In this document: positions 14,301 through 25,906 of the stretch, one piece after another
Layout: each line of letters opens with the position of its first letter
Numbering within the stretch: the stretch's first letter is position 1
Source of the DNA: Copromyces sp. CBS 386.78
Taxonomy: Eukaryota; Ascomycota; Sordariomycetes; Sordariales; Sordariaceae
Assembly (NCBI GenBank): GCA_030685235.1
Contig: MU839109.1
Coordinates: 124,001-188,000 of the forward strand
Length of the DNA stretch: 64,000 bases
Direction of reading: 5' to 3'
Translations under genes and position numbers: made by a program
The notes under the pieces: model-generated
What the model was told of the DNA's origin: nothing
Seen by the model: only the letters and a program-made list of their open reading frames with translations
The model's database searches: none

Positions 14301-15600
14301 TAATTTAAAGATAACGTACGAAAAATATACGTAGCGATTCTAATAATTAAATTATTTTAGATTCTAATAGCGATAGTAGCTTACTTTAATTTCGATTTAA
14401 TTTAATATAATATAAAGAATATATTCGTAAATATATTATTCGATAAATTAATATATATAAAACCTCCCCTTAATTATATAAGGAAAGGCTAAGTAATCCG
14501 GTTACTATAGGCGCTATATAATTTATAGAGATCTCCTCTCCTTTAGTAGTAAGAATTTACTAGAACCTTAATTACTATAAGTATAAATCCGCTCCCTATA
14601 GAATTTAGTATCCTTATTAAAAATAACGTTTTTTTATTCTTTTATATTAACGATATTATTATTATTTATAGGTATAGGGATTAGGAAATCGCTACCGTTA
14701 AGGGGGTAGTAGTTGCTATAGAGAAGAAATATTAATTAATTAGCGGAAATCTATTAAAATAATTCTTAGGTATTGAAATTATTCGAAACTACGAAAAAAA
14801 GTTATTTTAGTTCTCTTAATATAAATATATTTAGAAGATCGCTAATAAGGTAAAACGAATTAAGAAATTATATATAACCCTAATAGTTAAAGAGGAATTA
14901 TTCCCTTATTAAAATAGTATTATATTATATAAAATCGTTGTATATTAAGTAAAAATCGGTTCTATCCTCTATATTACCGTTATATTATAATTAAATATCG
15001 CTTTCTTAATTTTTAAATTCGTTCGGTTTAATTTTAACCCTAGCCTTATTTATTACGTAGTAGTAAATTAAATAATCTTCTATTTTTTTATAATTTAAAA
15101 TTTCGCCCTTCAATTAAATAGTAAAGACCGTTAGGATTTTTATATTATAATTAATTCTTTATTTATAAATATTCGTAATATAGTTACTAAGTAGTATTAT
15201 CGATTAGTATACTAATAAATAAAATACTATTACAATTTTATTAATAGAGGTTAAATTACTATTTTTAAATTAAGGTACTAAGGAAGTAATTTACGTCCGC
15301 TACTTATTTAATAAATTTACATTAAGTTTCCTAAATTAAGAGGGGACCCTTATAGGGTACGATAATAAATAAACGATCCGCTTTATTATAAAGGAGGGAG
15401 TACGGTTCGTTACGAAGTTTAAATATATAAACGTATATAAATATTGGTTAAAGCAAGTATAAGAGAGGAAATTAATTAATATAGTATATATACTAACTAA
15501 GGAATAGATTATTAACGGGCTTATAAAGAATTTCCTTCCTATAATTTATTTAACCTTATTAGAATAATTGGGATTCGTAGAGTTATAGCGGCTACCGATT
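11300..15600 (+). mobile_element. Degenerate Ty1/copia retrotransposon (RIP relic)
   Basis: On the + strand, through stops, a copia polyprotein is readable. At about 12,190-12,310 there is a protease-region match (KIILIV.NNKGGCNLYFTNVV...). At about 14,270-14,520 there is the reverse transcriptase start (DVR.TYAAILAIKLF, then YNVKNIFVNILFDKLIYIKP). At 14,640-14,790 there is the catalytic region (FLLFYIDDIIII, in place of YVDD). RNase H-like sequence runs to about 15,540. Order protease-integrase-RT-RNase H and the Y-D-D context identify Ty1/copia. The gag and 5' boundary near 11.3 kb are a guess, and no LTR pair was recognised. It is non-functional. Confidence 0.82.
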
Positions 15601-16326
15601 CAATTGCGGGAGTTTAATAATAGAGATGTCGTTGTAGGGCGCCCTAAGGGTGTGGAGGATTTTAGTAAGGAGGATACGGGTAATGAAATAGCGAGTATAT
15701 TTGTTGATAGCTTTTACGAATAATAGTTTGAAAGCTATTGTAATAAAAGGAAATATTTGGGAATAGTATTATCTTTGTTTGGACGGATTTTAGGGTATTT
15801 TTGGGTAGATTTAGTGCAGTTTGTGCGCTAGATCTAAGGGGGTGTGTTAGACGGTAGGGGATATGTATGTATATAGTTACGGGATTCCGGAGGAGCGGAT
15901 TAGCTGCGGGATTTATATTAGATGCCAGATATCGAGCTAGGTGTAGATTAGTACAACAGAACACACACAATACAGCCACGTTGAACCCCCTACTTTCAGA
16001 CCCATATTATCACAGTTTCACCTTCTATCGATGTTTCCCACGACGCCAACCTCAGCTCGATGAGCACAGAACTCTCTCCCTACATCATCTGCATAATTAC
16101 CATTTCGAGTGCTTTCCTCAGACTCCATCTTTCAACCTCCCGTCACTTCTTTAGTACACTTGGACATACAATTCTCCTGCATTGCTCTCACGGACTTTCG
16201 ACGACGACAACAACAACAACAACAAACCATGACCTCTTTCTTGCCCTTCATCTTTCCACCTTACAGAGATCTATCACCACATCCTCGAAGTTGACAAAAT
16301 ACATCAAGATACACCACGATAATACG

Positions 16327-16437
16327 ATGGCCGGCACGCCATTCTCCTCCCGGTCCTCCCGGTCCTCCCGGTCCTCCTCCTCCGCGGCCTTCGCCAGGGG
16401 CATCACCTACCACCAACTCTTTCTACTAAAGTACTGA
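16327..16437 (+). CDS. Possible small gene or first-exon remnant (36 aa)
   Basis: ATGGCC follows an A-rich leader typical of fungal start sites and opens a 36-codon frame (MAGTPFSSRS...) whose core is the CGGTCCTCC repeat giving R-S-S repeats, ending TGA. It could be the first exon of a gene decayed at the heterochromatin border, or chance. I do not recognise it. Confidence 0.18.
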   Translation: MAGTPFSSRSSRSSRSSSSAAFARGITYHQLFLLKY

Positions 16438-16876
16438 TACTAGCCCCCCTTGTCAATCTCGCCTGGAGTCTCTACCATACCATCTCCCGCTCAACCGTGT
16501 CATTAAACGCAGACTCTGCGGACTCTGCCGAGACGTCTCCCATCTCGACGCCGACCCTTCGGTAATAGCTGAGGCCAGGATGGAAACGTGCCCGAGGAGT
16601 AGTAGTCTAGTGTGCAAGCTGGACGGCAGACAACAGGATCTGGGTAAGGTAGCATGATGGGCTGGGCCGGGCCTCATGGAGACGGGCTGGGCTGGGCTGG
16701 GTTGCTGGCGATTTTGTCATGAATGACGATCCCTCTCGTCCTGCTTGCCGATCGAACGCCGAATTGAATCGAAACGGATCTTACTAGGTACCTAACCAAC
16801 AAAACATACCTTATAGTGCAGCCCGACCTAGGTCGTACATACTGTCCTCGCCCACTTCAGTTCCTTCCTCCCAATA

Positions 16877-16895
16877 TAGGGTTAGGGTTAGGGTT
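16877..16895 (+). repeat. Short interstitial telomere-type repeat
   Basis: The run TAGGGTTAGGGTTAGGGTT contains three TAGGG units of the fungal telomere repeat TTAGGG. It lies about 1 kb inside the boundary of the RIPed block and about 270 bp downstream of the laccase stop. It may be a fossil of a repaired break or a site for a TTAGGG-binding factor; the sequence alone cannot tell. Confidence 0.8.
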
Positions 16896-17161
16896 GCTAC
16901 ATCCATCACCGTCAACTCCAGTCCCAGAAGACACTCGAGAATAAACAAGTCATTGATCAGTTCTTGTATACAAGCGAAAGGAACACCAAACATTATATCT
17001 ACGTATCCAAGCCGTCCAATTCCTCATTACATGCATCAATCAATCACCAAACCCACATATTCCCGTCCATCACAATAATCCACCCCTTCCACCCCCTGTC
17101 CTGTCCCCATTTCTCCCTCCCTCCTGCTCTCTCTCTCTCTTGCGGCTTGCCATCTACAAAT

Positions 17162-19312
17162 CTACAACCCAGCATCATCCTGCTTCCACCTACTCCCCGG
17201 GTACCAACCCGCCCAATTGCCACAATTCTCCTCCACAGTGACTCCCAAACTGCCACCGCCACCGCCACCCCCATCCCTCAACGCATCCAGCCTCTCAAGA
17301 ACCTGCACCCCAAGCCCCTGAGACACATGCCAGCCCACGTGGCAATGAAAAAGCCACACGCCCGGGTTATTCGTCCGCCAAGCCACCAGCAGCCATCCCC
17401 AAGCGGGTAACATGGTGGTATCTCTCCTCGGGGGATTATTCCCCTTGAGCGTGGACTTATCCGTGCTGGGGTTATATTCCCGTACCTGCTGCGTCTCGGC
17501 CAGCGGGTCGGCGAGGGGAGGCGAAGAGCCGAGGATCATGACGTCGTGGCCGTGCAGGTGGATGGGGTGCGGGATGGATGAGTTATTCTGGACAAGGAAG
17601 TAGGTCAAAGTGTTAGAGCCGGGGGGTAACTGGATGAGATTGCGCGAGCGCGGGAGGGAGGATATATTAAAAGTGTTGTTGGCTACGTAGCGCAGTGTTG
17701 GCTCCTGCCAGTTCACGCGCAGGGGGGAGTTGTTGACGGGCCAGAAGACGCGGGCTTCTTGCGAGTTGTCGACTGTTAGGTCGACCTTCAGGGTGTGGGA
17801 ACTGGTTGTGTCGTCGGTAGGACTAAAAGAGTTGACGTCTGCGGAGCGGGCGACGATGGGACTGTAATCGCGCTCGGGAGCGGCGCAGCGGGAGTCCGGG
17901 GGGGCAGAGCCGCGTTGGGTGGGCAGGGAGGCGGAGGAGGCGTCCGAGTAGGAGAAGATGGCAGCGGGAAAGGGGTTGTCGGATTGGCCGCAGGGTAGGG
18001 CGGAGAATGTCACGTTGAACCAGTAATTGGCTGTTGGCTGGTTGGCGTTGATGATAACGTCGTAGCGCTGGCCGATACCGAGGAAGAGATGGTCGCGCGT
18101 GATGGGCTGGATGGGGACCATGTCGGTGGCGACGACCTGGAAGGTGTGTCCGACTAGGCTGACGGTGAAGGCATTTTGGAGCGACGTGTTAATCAGGCGG
18201 AGGAGGTGCTTCTTGCCCTTGGTGAGGGTCTTGCGGGTGTAGCTGCCGCCGGAGCCGTCGGGGTTGATGTTGCGGCCGTTGAAGAGGACGTTGTCGCTGG
18301 CCGGAGGGGAGCCGGGGAAGTTGGGGATGAAGGGATTGCTGGGGTTGTTGACTCGGTGGGCGATTTCGAAGACGGAACCGTAGTACCAATCGGAGAGGAC
18401 GAGCGGGCCGAGGTCGGTATCATAGTCGGCGGATGCGGGACCCTTGATGACGATGGGTCCGAGGACACCGTTTCCGTACTGCAGCGGGAAGTGAGAGTGG
18501 TACCTGGTCTGTTAGCGGACGCTGATGTGCCATTGACATGGGGAGCATACCATGCTGTGCCGTACTGGTTGGCAAGGAATGTGTAGGTCTTTCGGCTTCC
18601 AGGAGGGATTGGGCATTCGGTGACCCCGTTGACTCCGTCTTGGGTGTTGGCGTTGAGCATGCGGAGGCCGTGGTAGTGGATTGAGGTGCTGGCCATGTTA
18701 GATGGTTGTCTGATAGGGTATAAGGAGGGGCCCTACCCATTGGATCTCATGTTGTTGATCACGGTGATCTGAAGCCTGTCGCCCCAGTCTGGACAGTCCG
18801 TGTCAGCAGTTGTGGTGTTGTGGCTAAGGGATGCACTTACTTGCGCTGATGGTTGGGCCTTCAGGGAATCGTAAGCATCGTTATCACTTGGCGTCCGACG
18901 AATTCACATACCTGGAAACTGGCCTGGGTGATGTTAGCTTGATCCTTTCCTCGGTATTCTGCTTTGAGACTCACCATTGACAAGCATTGCACTGTACTTC
19001 AGCCGCCCATCGCCTCCTCTCCAGGTGCTTTGTTCGGTCAAGGTCAAGGTGTACTAAGCTTGTCAGTTATGCCATCTGTGTCGTAAGAGTAAGTAAACTC
19101 GGGCTTACTTGTCTGGTAACGCCGGTCTCAGGTACATGTGCTTCATAGTCAGTGTTGATGTCGAAGTTGCTAGTCCAGCATTGTCTGTTGGAGGCGGTAT
19201 TGCATGATTGCCGGACCTCCAGAACATGTGGTTGAGGCTCTGCTAAGGGACTGCCATGGGAAAGACCGATCAGGAGCAGACTCCATACGAGTCCGCTAAG
19301 GGGTTTGAACAT
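17162..19312 (-). CDS. Secreted laccase (ascomycete multicopper oxidase)
   Basis: Seven exons (19312-19109, 19053-18975, 18923-18912, 18858-18841, 18788-18737, 18688-18551, 18503-17162), including micro-exons of 12 and 18 nt; every junction is GT-AG, introns are 47-55 bp and the product is 614 aa. It oxidises phenols outside the cell using four coppers and O2. An N-terminal signal peptide (about residues 1-20) and a propeptide precede SCNTASNRQCW. All four copper motifs are present: SIHYHG (usually HWHG), AWYHSHF, HPIHLHGHD and WLFHCHVGWHVSQGL; Leu follows at the T1 axial position. The protein ends in DDAGL, matching the DSGL-type C-terminal plug of mature asco-laccases but with no cleavable extension after it. 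It closely resembles Neurospora and Podospora laccases. It diverges from the secreted-protein gene at 21.9 kb. Confidence 0.96.
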
Positions 19313-21897
19313 GGCGCTGAAGAGGTTCCGAGTTGGCTCAGGAAGGAGTCAATACCCAGGGAAAGTTGAGCTACTGAGCTTGACCAGTGGTTCCTACTTT
19401 TCGCTCTAGGGGTGGTTAAGCATCATATAGCCAACTGTGAACTGGCCCAAAGATGGCAAAGTGAAGTTGCCGAGACCACTGACGGCTCGGTGCATTTATG
19501 GTCAGGTATGCTCAATAAGGAAATTGGTCCATCACCAGCTTGTCAAAACGACCGCCCAACTCTCACCAGGACCACTCGAGAATCGTTTCTCGGTGATGAG
19601 TTGGGCGAAAGACTGCAGGAAATTGAGGCATGCATTATTGGTCAATCCTGTGAAACTCCAACTCGCGACAACAGTGGGCATGAGACCGGACTTGGCAGGG
19701 AAACACCAACGGTCCATCGTACAGCCATGGAGTACCTTGCGCTGCGTAGCCATCAGTGCATATTGGTCTGGTTTTGTCCAACTGGTATGGCGGACCATGT
19801 TACTAGCCGCTTCAACTCCCGACGAGTCCCGAGCTTAAGAAGTCGGTTCCTGCAGCTCGGGCTTGGGCCTACGCTTGTATGGCGAGCCGCATGAGGTATT
19901 GCGGCAGCGACTGGCCGCTTGGGACAGCCAAGGCATGCAAACCTCCTGAGTGATATTGGGCCGGTGAGCCTTCTGACCCTCTGGTAGCAGACAAGGCAGG
20001 TTTGTGAAAGAGTTTGTTTTGTGCCTGGCGGCTGTTATGACAGTCAAAAGGGGCCGAAAGCGAGCCGGTAGATGTGGGAGGAGAAAAGGAGAGACGGATC
20101 GCAGCTAGTCATTCTACTGAAAGAAGGGGATTGCGTCTCGGTGGAACGGATTGTTGTCGCAGTTCCCTATCAGCGGCCTGTGTGATAGTCAACTGGGAGG
20201 ACAGCAATACGAGGCGTGGAAGGTTGCTTGAACAGGTCACCTACCACTACAGCTTTGGTTGCAAACGGAACAAAGAAAGCTTTGGCTATGATGCGACATG
20301 GCATGTGCCACAGCCTTTATGTTTGGCAATCCTAATCTCTCCGTCTCCTCTGACCATTGTCTATGCTGCGTGTTGTCGTCGATCGAGTATGGAAGTCCGA
20401 GGGTCGCAAAGGTGGCTGCAGAACCAAGCATTTCGGGACATTTCGAACAGCACATGTCGGTTGACTTTATGTTGTTGATTGCGGTGTAAGGGTCTTGAAG
20501 CGCAGAGTGTCTCGAACAATCGGGGGATTCGGGCTTGACTTGCTGGCACAACAAAAGGGTCTGGGACTTGTCTGCTGTGCGACAGAAGCGGGAGATTTCG
20601 CTTGGAATGTCTTGCATTGTACGGCGGTTCCCCGTGTTCCGCAAACACTACCTTAGCCATGGTGGGATTAAGCTTGTCTTACACCAGAGGCACTTGCCCG
20701 TTCCTTCGTGCTGGGTATCGGGAAGTGATGGTTTGCCTAGGTAAGGTAGCCACTGCAAGGCGCGGTTATGGGTGTTGGTATCAAGCATAACAGGGAATGT
20801 GGCCATGTGCTGGTACTACCATTTCTTCCGTAGACATCTGGTTGTCTTGGCAGTGAGATCAACTGTCCTCCAGAGTCTTTCCCGTTGGCTTATGACCTTT
20901 GCGCGCATCTTGGTTGAGAAGCTTTCCAGACTTGGGTGTAGGGGTACGGTTCTGGTCATGCCGAGGGGAGTTAGTTCTCTCGGTCTCGCGAATTTGCGGC
21001 ATTGCTCGGGCACCGTAGGCAGTGGGGGGTTACTAGAGTTGGGAATCCAAGTGTGGTCAGCTTAACGGATTGTAAGGACTTGAAGCTTCTTCAGTTTGTC
21101 GATCTGGAAGGGGGATCATGCCATCATCGCGATTGCCCTGGTTTCCAGGCAGAATCTTTGCCAAGTGTTGTGCAGTGGGAGAAATGGAAGGAGTGTGGAA
21201 AGACATGCAATGAGTGCATGCGGTCACAGGTGTCGTCACCTGACAAGCCACAGGAGACGGGAAGCATAACTGTTCGCTCCTGCCCTTGGTCATCATCAAT
21301 GCTCAACTGTTTGTCCGCCGACCACAATTTCAACCCGCACAAACGAATTTGTGTCAGTCTCGGCTCAGTTTCCAGCGCATGTTGTTCACCAAGGTCAAGT
21401 TGCCCAGTGAGGATGCCCGGCCAGCTTCACCAAAGTGGCTGACTTCCATTTGCAGGTCATCACCAGCCATCACCACGAAAACGGGACACTCCGAGATATT
21501 CGCAAACATGACCTTAGCATCGAAGCCACAACTGTCATGCTGACCCGGCACTCACCCCACGTGGCTTGCCAAACCACCTCAGCAGGCTCAGCCGCTCCCG
21601 GGTTCGGAGCTGTCAGGCGAATATTGGCTGGCAACAGCCAGTCTTATAGCTCGCCATGCCCCAGACACGGCAGTTGGATTATCGTGTCTGCAAGCCATCT
21701 TGCTGCTTTCACATTGTGCTTGAGCCTCCACACCGAAATAGGACCATGAGACGGCAAAACGTCTCTCCGCTGATGTCTTGTCTTGATGAAGCTGGACCTG
21801 GGAATAGGAGCGTCGAAATGGATAAAAGGGGGCTGGAAGAAGCTGTTCGGATGATGGAGAATCTCGCACATCACCGACATTGGCGAGAAAAAAGACG
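19313..21897. other. Long divergent intergenic region
   Basis: About 2.6 kb between the laccase (-) and the secreted protein (+), so it should hold both promoters. ORFs occur on both strands but none has a convincing start, domain or intron pattern. I see no repeat or transposon ends in it. Confidence 0.55.
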
Positions 21898-23299
21898 ATG
21901 AAGTCCGTGCTGCAGCTCTCTTTGTTCCTGGCCCAGGCATTCCATGTTTTTGCAACAGGAGGTCCTCCCAAGTGCAATGCTGACAAGTAAGTTTCCATGT
22001 CACCATTTCAAACGAGTGACAAGTGCTAACATACATGTATCCAGCTGCTACCGAGCCCTCTTCCCCTGCCCATCCCCCTCCGCCGTCTCCGTTGCCTCGG
22101 CCTTCTGCGCAACCATAACCGCCTCCGCCACCACCGCAACCAACTATCCCACCCGAGCCACCAATGCCTGCGGTCTCACCCCCGCCCGCTACGTCTCCGC
22201 TTGCAAATGCGGTCCGACCTGCTCTTACACCACCACCACCGCTACCGCAACCACCGTCGCCTGCCCCTCCGCCACCCCATCCAACGGCGGTCTCATCAAC
22301 GGTGACTTCGAATGCCCATCCCCTTCTCCCCCTTGGACCGTCCAAATCCTCGACCCCTCCTTTTCCCTCTCCACCACCACAAGTAACTTCTTCACCGGTG
22401 CCCGCGCCCTCCTTGCCTCCCTCACCGGCCAATCCACTTGCTCAGGCGTATGCGTCAACGCGCGCATCATCTCCCCTCTGCTCCCCATAACCCCCAACAC
22501 CGATTACAAACTCACCCTGGCCACTTTCTTCCCCAACAACACTGACGGCAGTATTACCTCAACCGGATTCATCGGCGTCCAGATCAACGGCCGCGCCGGC
22601 CTGACCATCGATAGCAACGATGACCTCCCTCGCGAAAAATGGCGGTTTAGACAATCCCCCTGGCGTTCTTTGGCGGGTGAAACCACAGCTGAGATAAGAA
22701 TCGAGTGGATCGGCCCTCCTTCTCTTCTTGACACGGTTACTTTCGCTCCTGTCAGCGCCTATTCCGGCTCAACTCCTCCACCGCTCGGTATCCTCACTGG
22801 CGGTGAGTTTGAGAACGGTCTCGGGTCTTGGACACAACAGGTCCCTGACCCCGGTGCTCAAGCCGGCGTTGTCAGTCTGCCCCTTCCGGGCCAAGTCAAC
22901 CCCGATTACCGCTTCGGTTCCAAGGCCTGGCGGGTTGTTTCCCCGCTGAAGCCAAACCCTGCGAACCAGGAATTGCTTGTCTCTGCCCGACTTATTTCCC
23001 CTACGGTACCAGTGGTTCCGGGAAAAAAGTACCTGATTAGCTTCTCGACGTACTTTGATGCGTTTGGCATTGGATTTGTAGGGCTGATGGTGAACAACCA
23101 ACCGGTTTATACGAGGGATCCGGGCGATCAGGGGCAGGGAGGCATCAACTGGTGGGGATTGAATACGGTTTACTGGACGGCGCCGGACAACGTGTCGAGT
23201 GCGCAGATCAAGTTTGAGGCGGTTATGGCGGAGAAGGGGACCATGGGGGTTGATGCGGTGGTTATGGTGGAGGTTAATCCTAGTGTTACTGCTTTCTAA
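21898..23299 (+). CDS. Secreted Cys-rich protein with two CBM-like domains
   Basis: Two exons (21898-21986, 22045-23299) around a 58-bp GTAAGT...CCAG intron give 447 aa. The first ATG opens a clear signal peptide (MKSVLQLSLFLAQAFHVFA). A Cys-rich module follows (about 25-85: KCNADNCYRAL...SAFCATI...ACGLTP..YVSACKCGPTCS), of a kind seen at the N-terminus of many ascomycete secreted proteins. After a Thr-rich linker come two similar domains of about 155 aa, starting GGLINGDFE and TGGEFENGLGSW, which look like CBM4/9 or galactose-binding-like beta-sandwiches. It probably binds cell-wall or plant polysaccharide outside the cell. No catalytic module is visible. The fold assignment is inference from the short N-terminal motif and aromatic pattern. 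Confidence 0.88.
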
Positions 23300-23880
23300 A
23301 GCAGGTGGTCAGAGTGTTGCTGTCTGGAGGACCTTTACTTTCGTCAACCCTGAAGGGCTTGGGATGTTGGTGGTTTCCATGACAAAGGTACCGCGCAGCA
23401 GCGCAAAGGTCCATTGCTGGGTCATGACCAAACCCTCATTGTCATCAAGACTGACCGTTGTTGAAGGTTAAATGCAGTGCTTACTTTGCTTATTTGACCA
23501 TGCTACGAACAACAGTTGTCCCTTCGTCAAATCCTCCAAGTTGTTGAGTTGGGCTTAGGACTTGGCGTGGATGTGCCTGGCAGGTGTGATGCCCTGGGGA
23601 ATTTGATCTGGTCCTGTACGGGGGGACATGGACGTCACGAGTCTACATCATCACTAACAAGATCACGCATACGCATTTTTCCAAACAGAGCATTTATTGA
23701 TCCAACCAACATAGATACCGTACTGACCAGCTACAAGTATTTTGGTACATACCCGAAACCTTTTCCCCTCCATCTCCAGTCTCTTCCTTGCCCGTTCAGC
23801 ATTCAAATTTCGCTTCTCCACGCCGATGAATCAAGGTCCAGACAGCAACGACACGTTCCAATAAGGTTCCATAGCTTTAT
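23300..23880. other. Convergent 3' intergenic region
   Basis: Separates the ends of the secreted-protein gene (+) and the first paralogue-cluster gene (-). No gene, repeat or RNA is evident. Confidence 0.5.
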
Positions 23881-25906
23881 CTACCTACTCCCTAGTATTC
23901 TTGCCAGAGCAGCCGGGCTGACCTTCATTTTGACCATCTTCCTTTCCCCGGTCTTCTCTTTCTCCAGGTCCTTCTCGGCTATCACAGGATGTTGGTTCTC
24001 CTCCAGGCCCTCTTTCTCCGTGCTCGTGCTCCTCGAACGCAAGCGCCCATTCCACACATTCCGAGTTGAGACGCTGGCACTCTTTATGTTCGCCGTCCTC
24101 GCCTTTGTCTTCTTGGGCCTCATGTCGACATGTTCATGTTCTTCCTCATCACCCTCGACGCCGCCTCCACGCTTCCTCTTGCCATTGCCATTGCCAATGA
24201 CTCCGACGACGTTGCCTTGTCCGCCTTGTCCGCCGCTGTGTTCAGCGAGCGCCTTGAGTTCCTTGGAGAGTTTGCCCTTGGTCTTTCTGTTGTTGGTCCA
24301 TGTGCCCGAAGTTTTGGTGGACGCTGGTGAAGGTTCCCGTTCAGGAGTTTCAGGAGTATCCCCAGGGGCATCTCTGGCCTTGTGCTGGCTCGGGACACGG
24401 AACGACCGGGAGGTCCTGGTCTTGACGGGGGAAGGGGACATGGAAAGTCGAAGAAGCAGAGCTGGTGGTGGTGCTGGTGTTGTTGAACTTGAACTCTTGA
24501 CTGATGACAGTGACCGTGTCTCCTTCTCCTGCTCCTGCCCACTCTTGGCTTCGACTTGTTGGGCTCTAGAACTAGCTGCCCGGTGTGCTTCTTGTTTCCT
24601 CTCGCGGCGTTGGCCACGCTCACGTGCCTCGGGCTGTTTTGCCGCATGCTCGGCTGCTCGCATTTCTTCCGCCGCTTGCTTGGCCAGCATATGATCCTCC
24701 GCCTCGCGAATCCAGCGTCGCTCTTCCTCTTCTTCTTCCTCATGTCGTCGTGCAGCTTCATATTGCTCCGCTCGCCATTCCTCCTCCGCCCTGCGAATCC
24801 AGCATCGCTCTTCATCTTCTTCTTCTTCTTCCTCATATTGCCGTACAGCTTCCATGTCCGCAGCTTGCTCCGCTCGCATAGCTTCCTCCAACCTGCGAAG
24901 CCAGCGTCGCTCTCTTTCCGCCTCTTCCATTCGCACCTCTTCTTCAGACAGTCCTTCATGTTGCACAAGCAGCTCGGTTTCCTCTACCCGCCACTGCTTC
25001 TGCCGGGCGTCACCCTGGGCCTGGGCCTGGGCCTGGGCCTGGATCTGCTCTTGGACCCAGACGGGATGGTAGTATGCAACAGGTGCCGCTTGCTGGCCGG
25101 GCTGATGAATAACGGGAGAAGCATCCAAGATGGTAAGGGAGCTTGACGCAGCCGTAGAAGCGGGAGAAGCGGCGGCGATGAGGGGAGAAAACATGAACAG
25201 GCCTCGATCACACAGAGGTACATGTACTTGAGTCGGAGAGATGGGTTCAGCCAAAGGCTTGCGGGTCGGGGTTTTGGGCAACGGATTCTTCGGTTCATGT
25301 TTCCGAGGCGTGAAGTTGGCGGACCTGGACTTGTGGTTGGATGCATCCGGCGTGGCCGGTGTGGTCGGACTCGGATAGACGGCAGCTGCGTGCAAAATTG
25401 CCTTTTTCTTCTCGCGGTCCAGGTAGTTGAGGAGACTACGTACACGATCTGGTGTTAGCATCCATGAGATCAAATGACATTGGTAGACGGCTAGATGCGA
25501 TGCGATGGGAACAAAGGGGGGGAGGGGGGCGTACTTCGACATTATATCAACGTTCTCGTCTTCCTCTATCCCGTGAGACTCGATGTTGTTGGTGGAGTTG
25601 GATGTATCCAACCCTGGCGTGGCCGGAGGGACGGTGTTTGCGTTGGAGATGGCTTGCCTTCTCTCGCGGTCCAAGTACGCGAGGAGTCTACGAAATCTGG
25701 TGTTAGCATGGATGAGATGAAATTGACGGCGGATAGCGGCGATGGTACGTAGCAGGGCGGGAGTTGAGAACATACTTTGACATTATGTCAACTTTGCCGT
25801 CTTTGTCCACATGCAGCTCGCGAGGGGATTTGTTGCCGTTGGGTACTTCATGTTCCTGGGCCATACCCAGGGGTAGTTGAGGAGGTGTATAGTAAGTGAA
25901 AGACAT
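23881..25906 (-). CDS. Paralogue-cluster protein A, coiled-coil, basic tail (612 aa)
   Basis: Three exons (25906-25776, 25687-25535, 25435-23881), both introns phase 2 and GT-AG with GCTAACACCAG near the 3' end, give 612 aa. I do not recognise a known family. Exon 1 ends ...VDIMS and exon 2 begins LLAYLDRERR; exon 2 ends ...NVDIMS and exon 3 begins LLNYLDREKK, so an intron+exon cassette has been duplicated in tandem. Then come a Pro/Ser/Thr-rich region, AYYHPVWVQEQ, a (QA)n tract, a long Glu/Arg coiled coil (about 245-390) and a C-terminal half with KGKLSKEL, a KRKR nuclear-localisation-like patch and NVWNGRLRSR. The tail matches genes at 27 and 40 kb. A nuclear or chromatin role is only inference from the basic patches. 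Confidence 0.82.

Larger units (their letters stand above)
1..15890. repeat. RIP-mutated AT-rich repeat compartment
   Basis: This stretch is strongly AT-rich, has no long ORF on either strand outside the MITE at 278-1021, and is almost devoid of CA and TG dinucleotides while TA is everywhere; in 6,901-7,020 I find no CA and no TG at all. CG dinucleotides survive. Loss of CpA (and its complement TpG) to TpA is the signature of repeat-induced point mutation, known from Neurospora and relatives. Retroelement proteins can still be read through the stops in places. Composition returns to normal at about 15,890-15,960. By analogy with Neurospora such DNA would be methylated H3K9me3 heterochromatin; that part is inference. 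Confidence 0.93.
15660..17161. other. Transition from RIPed to normal DNA; no firm gene
   Basis: Composition becomes normal at about 15,900. The stretch holds a (CAA)n run at about 16,206-16,226, a 9-bp CGGTCCTCC tandem repeat at about 16,351-16,380, GGGCT repeats at about 16,684-16,703 and a TTAGGG tract. Overlapping ORFs here are short and low in complexity. Confidence 0.6.

Noticed and set aside
15845..15958. Possible solo copia LTR (TGTTAG...ACAACA) at the RIP boundary
   Set aside because: Only the termini fit loosely; no matching 5' LTR near 11.3-11.6 kb and no clear target duplication.
17795..18586. Several ORFs on + over the laccase
   Set aside because: Antisense shadows of a fully resolved, spliced laccase gene.
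19412..21442. Overlapping ORFs of 130-160 aa on both strands in the laccase upstream region
   Set aside because: No domain, start context or intron pattern; strands conflict.
22164..22490. Pro-rich + ORF and Gly-rich - ORF over the secreted protein
   Set aside because: Frame shadows of its Thr/Pro-rich linker.
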